A stretch of 64,000 nucleotides of DNA from Streptomyces regalis. GTDB lineage: Bacteria; Actinomycetota; Actinomycetes; Streptomycetales; Streptomycetaceae. The stretch lies in contig NZ_LLZG01000131.1 of the NCBI RefSeq assembly GCF_001509475.1, positions 28,326 through 92,325 of the forward strand. Direction: 5' to 3'. Shown piece by piece: positions 60,498 to 64,000 of the stretch; within the stretch, counting starts at the first letter, position 1, and each line of letters begins with the position of its first letter. Made by a program: the position numbers and the translations under genes. The notes beneath the pieces are model-generated. The model saw only the letters and a program-made list of their open reading frames with translations. It had not been told where the DNA came from and did not search any database.

Positions 60498-60909
60498 CTG
60501 AGCGTCTCCAACGGAGAGGGGGAGCGGTGGGTTCCGGGGATGCGGGGGGGGGCACCAGTCAGCGACGTCGGTGGGGCGCGTCACCTGCCAACTCGTGGTC
60601 GTACTCGACGCGACCGTTCCATCGACCAGAATGCCAGGCAACGGCGGCCCTTCACCATCCATACCCGGGCCACAACGCACATCACCAAGGCCGCCGAGGA
60701 CGGGGGCCGCCGCTGAAGGAGATTCGCGGCCGCCCCCGGCGGCGCGCCGACGATCGGGAGGGTCCCCCGGGTCAGGGAGCCGATCTCAGCGCCGGCATTC
60801 GTCGGCCCGGGTTCGGCTGCTCGGATTCGGCGTTCGGATCCGAGCAGCGCAGCATCAGCACGAGCCGTGGGCTGCACCGGAATCGTGGAAGCGCGCCGGA
60901 CCGGACCTG
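60498..60909. other. Gap between the TetR gene and the decayed regulator
   Basis: No gene with support was found in 412 bp. Part of it may be decayed coding sequence of the remnant that follows, because the frame at 60910 is open upstream to about 60571. I see no similarity I can name there. Confidence 0.4.
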
Positions 60910-61944
60910 GAGTGCGCCCGCGCCGCGTGGTTCCTCGAGTTCACGCTGTGAGACACCGGCGCACTGTCCGCCTGCGAGGCACGGGTGAACCGCGCGCTCG
61001 CCGACTTCCGCGCCCTGCGCGACGCCTGGGGCGTGGCCGCCGCGCTCAGCAGCCGGGCGGCTCTCGCCATGGTGCGCGGCGATCTGGCGACGCTGCGGGA
61101 GAACGCCCTCGAGGCGCGCGCCCAGTTCGTCGAACTCGGCGATGTCTTGGGCCAGTTGAAAACCGCCGAGGCACTCGGCACGCACGCCGAGGTCAACGCC
61201 GACTACGAACTGGCGGCGCAACTGCACCGCGAAGGCCTGCGCATGGCCCAGTCCCTGGAGATGTGGTCGGAGGAGTCGCGTCAGCTCTCGGGCCTCGGCC
61301 GGATCGCGCTGCTCACCGAGCGCTTCGACGAGGCCAGGGAGTTCCATCAGCGCGCCCTGCAGCTCGCGATCGAGCAGGGCAACCTGCCGGCGCAACAGAT
61401 GGCCGAACTGGGCCTGGCACTCGGCGCCCGCCGCGAGGGCGACCTCGAAGCCGCCGATGCGCATCTGCGGCCCTGGCTGGAGTGGAACCGTGAGCGGAAC
61501 GCCAGCAACGGCCTGGCCCTCGTCCTGGCCGAGCTCGGCTTCGCCGCCGAGTTGCGCAACGACGCCGAGGCCGCCCTCACCCTGCACCAATCAGGCCTGG
61601 ACTCGGCCTTGGCGACGGAGGACCCACGCGCCGTCGCACTGGCCCTTGAGGGCCTCGCGGGCGCCCACTCCCTCACGGGCCGGCACATCCGCTCCGCCCG
61701 ACTGCTGGGCACGGCGACGGCGACCCGAGTGCGTTCCGGCGCTCCGCTGCCTCCGGCCGAGCGAGGCGATGTGGACCGCATCGCCGCCCGCGTCCGCAAC
61801 GCACTGGGAGATGCGAGGTACGCGGCCGAGCACGCGGCGGGCGAGGCCATGGACCACCACACCGCGGCCGCGGCGGAACAGTTCACCGAGTCGCTGGTGA
61901 ACACCGCAGTGAACACCGCACGGCGCGGCATTGCCGCCGCCTGA
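60910..61944 (+). pseudogene. Remnant of a SARP/BTAD- or LuxR-type regulator (TPR region)
   Basis: From 60910 the frame reads CARAAWFLEFTL, stops at TGA (60949-60951), and continues in the same frame as DTGALSACEARVNRALADFRALRDAWGVAAALSSRAALAMV to the stop at 61944. The part after the stop could be translated from GTG 60985 as a 319-residue protein. It is a run of TPR repeats (AAQLHREGLRMAQSL, AREFHQRALQLAIEQ, ALTLHQSGLDSALATEDPRAVALALEGLAGAHSLTGR), closing with GAPLPPAERGDVDRIAARVRNALGDARY. That is the C-terminal end of AfsR/SARP- or LuxR-type regulators. The DNA-binding and ATPase parts are missing upstream. I judge it a truncated, probably non-functional remnant, although the 319-residue frame might still be expressed. 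Confidence 0.65.
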
Positions 61945-61955
61945 CCCAATCCCCT

Positions 61956-61977
61956 TAGAGAACGCTTGTGTTCACAC
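61956..61977. promoter_or_regulatory. Imperfect operator copy upstream of the DHA2 exporter
   Basis: TAGAGAACG, then four bases, then TGTTCACAC. The left arm matches the left arm of the perfect site at 62001 in eight of nine bases and the spacing is the same, but the right arm is weaker. The centres of the two sites are 45 bp apart. Confidence 0.5.
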
Positions 61978-62000
61978 GCGACGGGTCGCTAACGTTTCCA

Positions 62001-62022
62001 TAGGGAACGCCACCGTTCCCTA
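62001..62022. promoter_or_regulatory. Perfect palindromic operator at the DHA2 exporter
   Basis: TAGGGAACG (62001-62009) and CGTTCCCTA (62014-62022) are perfect inverted copies around CCAC. It ends 22 bp before the GTG start, where bound repressor would block transcription. The size and symmetry fit a TetR-family dimer. Confidence 0.75.
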
Positions 62023-62044
62023 ACTTTCCTCTGGGGGACCACCT

Positions 62045-63604
62045 GTGACGCACGATCAGACCCAGATCAAACCGGCCGCACCGGCCGAGCCCCACACCGA
62101 GACACGTTCCACCCGCCCCGGTATCGCCCTCGCGGTGATCGCCGCGTGCCAGCTGATGGTGGTACTCGATGCCACCATCGTGAACATCGCCCTGCCCCAC
62201 ATCCAGACCGCTCTCGACTTCTCCACCAACGACCTCACGTGGGTGATCAACGCCTACGCGCTCACCTTCGGCGGCATGCTGCTCCTGGGCGGCCGCGCCG
62301 GTGATCTTCTGGGCCGCCGCCGCATGTTCATCGTCGGCATCGGCCTCTTCACTCTCGCCTCCCTCCTCGGTGGATTCGCCCAGGAACCATGGCAGTTGCT
62401 CGCGGCGCGCGCCCTGCAGGGCGTCGGCGGCGCCATCGCCTCCCCCACCTCCCTCGCCCTGATCGCCACCACGTTTCCAGAAGGGCCCGAACGCAACCGC
62501 GCTTTCGGCGTCTTCGCCTCCGTCTCCGCGGGCGGCGGCGCCGTCGGCCTCATAGCCGGCGGCCTGCTCACCGACTGGCTCGACTGGCGCTGGGTGCTCT
62601 TCGTCAACGTCCCCATCGGGGTACTCATCGCCCTGCTCGCCCCGCGCTACATCAAGGAGTCCGAGCGTCACCCCGGGCGGTTCGACCTGGCCGGCGCGCT
62701 CTCCTCGACGATCGGTATGGCCGCACTCGTCTACGGCTTCATCCGCGCCGCCGAGAATGGCTGGAGCGACGGTCTCACCGTCACCTCCTTCGGCGTGGCC
62801 GTGGCCCTGCTCCTTGCCTTCGTCGCCATCGAGCGGCGCACCGCCCAGCCGATCACGCCCCTGAAGCTGTTCGCCGACCGCAACCGCTCCGGCACGTACG
62901 CGATGATGCTGAGTCTCGCCGCCGCCATGTTCGGCATGTTCTTCTTCATCGTGATCTTCGCGCAGAACGTGCTGCAGTACAGCCCGATCAAGGCGGGCCT
63001 CGCCTTCCTGCCCATCACCGCCGCCATCGTCGTCGCCGCGGGCCTCGCCACCAATCTGCTGCCCCGCTTCGGCCCCAAGCCCTTCATGGCCATCGGCTGC
63101 GTCCTGACCGCCGTGGGAATGAGCTGGCTCACCCTCATCGACCCCTCCAGCTCGTATCTCGGCGGCCTGCTCGGCCCGATGCTGTTCTTCGGGTTCGGCA
63201 TGGGCCTCAACTTCGTCACCCTCACCCTCACCGCCGTCTCCGGCATCGCCGACAGTGAATCCGGTGCCGCGTCCGGCATGCTCAACACCACACAACAAGT
63301 CGGCGGCGCTCTCGGCCTGTCGATCCTCACCACCATCTTCAGCAGCGCCAGCGAGGACGAGGCCGGAAAGCAGATCCCGAAGTTCCTCGCCGAGGGATCA
63401 GCCGAGCAGAAGGCCCAGTTCGCCAAGACGCACAGCCTTCCCGCCCCGTGGAGCGACTCGGTGCTCGCTCACGGCATCGGCTACGCCTTCATCGCCGCCG
63501 CCTCGCTGGCGGTACTGGCCGCCGTCATCGCCCTCTTCGTGATCCAGGTACGCAAGAGCGACTTGGAGGCGCTGAGCGGGAAATCCGGCGGCTCCACCAT
63601 CTGA
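62045..63604 (+). CDS. DHA2-family (EmrB/QacA) multidrug exporter
   Basis: A 519-residue proton antiporter with 14 membrane segments, starting at GTG 62045 after TCTGGGGG. TM1 reads ALAVIAACQLMVVLDATIVNIALPHI with the motif LDxTIVNxALP, which identifies DHA2. Motif A is GGRAGDLLGRRRMFIVG, and the antiporter motif C is visible in GVFASVSAGGGAVGLIAGGLLTDWLDWRWVLFVNVPIG. It exports drugs or small toxic compounds; the substrate cannot be inferred. Expression is probably controlled through the palindromes just upstream. It stands with a TetR gene and a decayed regulator in a segment that looks accessory. Confidence 0.92.
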   Translation: MTHDQTQIKPAAPAEPHTETRSTRPGIALAVIAACQLMVVLDATIVNIALPHIQTALDFSTNDLTWVINAYALTFGGMLLLGGRAGDLLGRRRMFIVGIGLFTLASLLGGFAQEPWQLLAARALQGVGGAIASPTSLALIATTFPEGPERNRAFGVFASVSAGGGAVGLIAGGLLTDWLDWRWVLFVNVPIGVLIALLAPRYIKESERHPGRFDLAGALSSTIGMAALVYGFIRAAENGWSDGLTVTSFGVAVALLLAFVAIERRTAQPITPLKLFADRNRSGTYAMMLSLAAAMFGMFFFIVIFAQNVLQYSPIKAGLAFLPITAAIVVAAGLATNLLPRFGPKPFMAIGCVLTAVGMSWLTLIDPSSSYLGGLLGPMLFFGFGMGLNFVTLTLTAVSGIADSESGAASGMLNTTQQVGGALGLSILTTIFSSASEDEAGKQIPKFLAEGSAEQKAQFAKTHSLPAPWSDSVLAHGIGYAFIAAASLAVLAAVIALFVIQVRKSDLEALSGKSGGSTI

Positions 63605-64000
63605 CGCCTCGACGGCCACCCGCGGCCACCGCGTGCCGCTCCACCGCGCCCGCGTCGCTCCGATGAACCCCCGCGGGACCATCGGCGACCGGGCGACGCG
63701 CCACCCCGCCATCCAGCTGACTCGCACCCATGGACTCCACTCCCTGCGCCCCTCGTGTGTCACCTGCGTGTACGGCGGCCCCAGCAGCCGCACTCCAACT
63801 GCCACGACAACGGCCTGGCAGTCACGCAGAGTTCCCAGCGAGCACAGAAAGTTATGAAGGATTTCAGTAGGGTCGGATTTCGGCAGGTCAGAGTCGCTGC
63901 GCTAGGTGTACTCGGCCGGGAGGTTGGTGACACGCCTGCTACCGGTTGTTGATCGTGAATGGACCTCCGGGCGTAGTGGAGATTGCCGTCTTCACTCACC
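63605..64000. other. Right-edge region without a recognised gene
   Basis: These 396 bp end the window. A minus-strand frame (63760-63999, 79 codons, open from a GTG at the edge) starts SEDGNLHYARRSIHDQQPVAG, but its later codons are poorly biased for this genome and its product is unlike anything I know. A lower-GC patch at about 63840-63880 stands out. I see no terminator I would name for the exporter gene. Confidence 0.4.

Noticed and set aside
61960..62020. The exporter palindromes as LexA (SOS) boxes
   Set aside because: They contain GAAC and GTTC, but six bases apart instead of the four required by the actinobacterial SOS box.
63760..63999. A transposase or other mobile-element end at the right edge
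   Set aside because: The frame shows no transposase motif, and no terminal inverted repeat or target duplication can be seen before the sequence ends.

Overview
The window is high-GC actinobacterial chromosome, almost certainly from a Streptomyces. G+C is very high, there are many GTG and TTG starts, and operons are joined by 4-bp stop/start overlaps. The genes include hallmark Streptomyces loci: the principal sigma factor gene hrdB with its Lys/Ala-rich N-terminus, whiH beside it, cutRS, sepH, split parC and parE, and small actinobacterial DUF proteins. From memory (not checked), the order matches the core block of S. coelicolor that runs from dut to the RNase HII gene.

Left part (1-26.7 kb). 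A secreted alginate-lyase-type enzyme is cut by the window edge. It is followed by a coupled operon of PaaI-type thioesterase, dut and DUF3710, then a DUF3093 membrane protein, an EcsC-like protein and a DUF4193 zinc protein. Next come the CutRS two-component system, suhB with a coproporphyrin-type ferrochelatase, an MFS transporter overlapping an aldono-lactone/alditol oxidase, the division protein SepH, a two-domain rhodanese, a VOC protein, thymidine kinase, a phosphodiesterase-like protein with DUF5998, and a large GNAT/acyl-CoA-ligase fusion. HPr (ptsH) has a DasR-type operator. A GntR regulator, an M23 endopeptidase behind a c-di-AMP (ydaO) riboswitch, and a coupled M16 peptidase pair complete this part.

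Middle (26.7-46 kb). Topoisomerase IV is split between parC (27 kb) and parE (41-43 kb). Between them lie a CobW-type GTPase, a DUF6082 gene broken by one amber codon, and two divergent citrate-synthase-fold genes, one carrying an N-terminal DNA-binding helix-turn-helix. Those two face each other across an AT-rich, repeat-filled operator. An iron-box-controlled sucrase/ferredoxin-like gene follows, then four exact-period 29-bp repeats, a CitA/CitB-type two-component system, and an acetate/solute symporter with its DUF485 partner. A trypsin-like protease and hrdB close the section.

Right part (46-64 kb). This holds whiH, an ABC ATPase-permease fusion, an NrtR-like Nudix protein, a glycogen-debranching-like protein, a DUF4192 protein, a RecQ helicase with a phosphoribosyltransferase-like tail, and RNase HII. 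The last 4 kb looks accessory: a TetR regulator, a decayed SARP/BTAD-type regulator remnant, and a DHA2 drug exporter behind two palindromic operators. The last 400 bases hold no gene that I recognise.

No mobile element, CRISPR array, tRNA or rRNA was seen. The most unusual signals are the citrate-synthase pair with its operator cluster and the 29-bp repeat array in front of the citrate-type sensor system.
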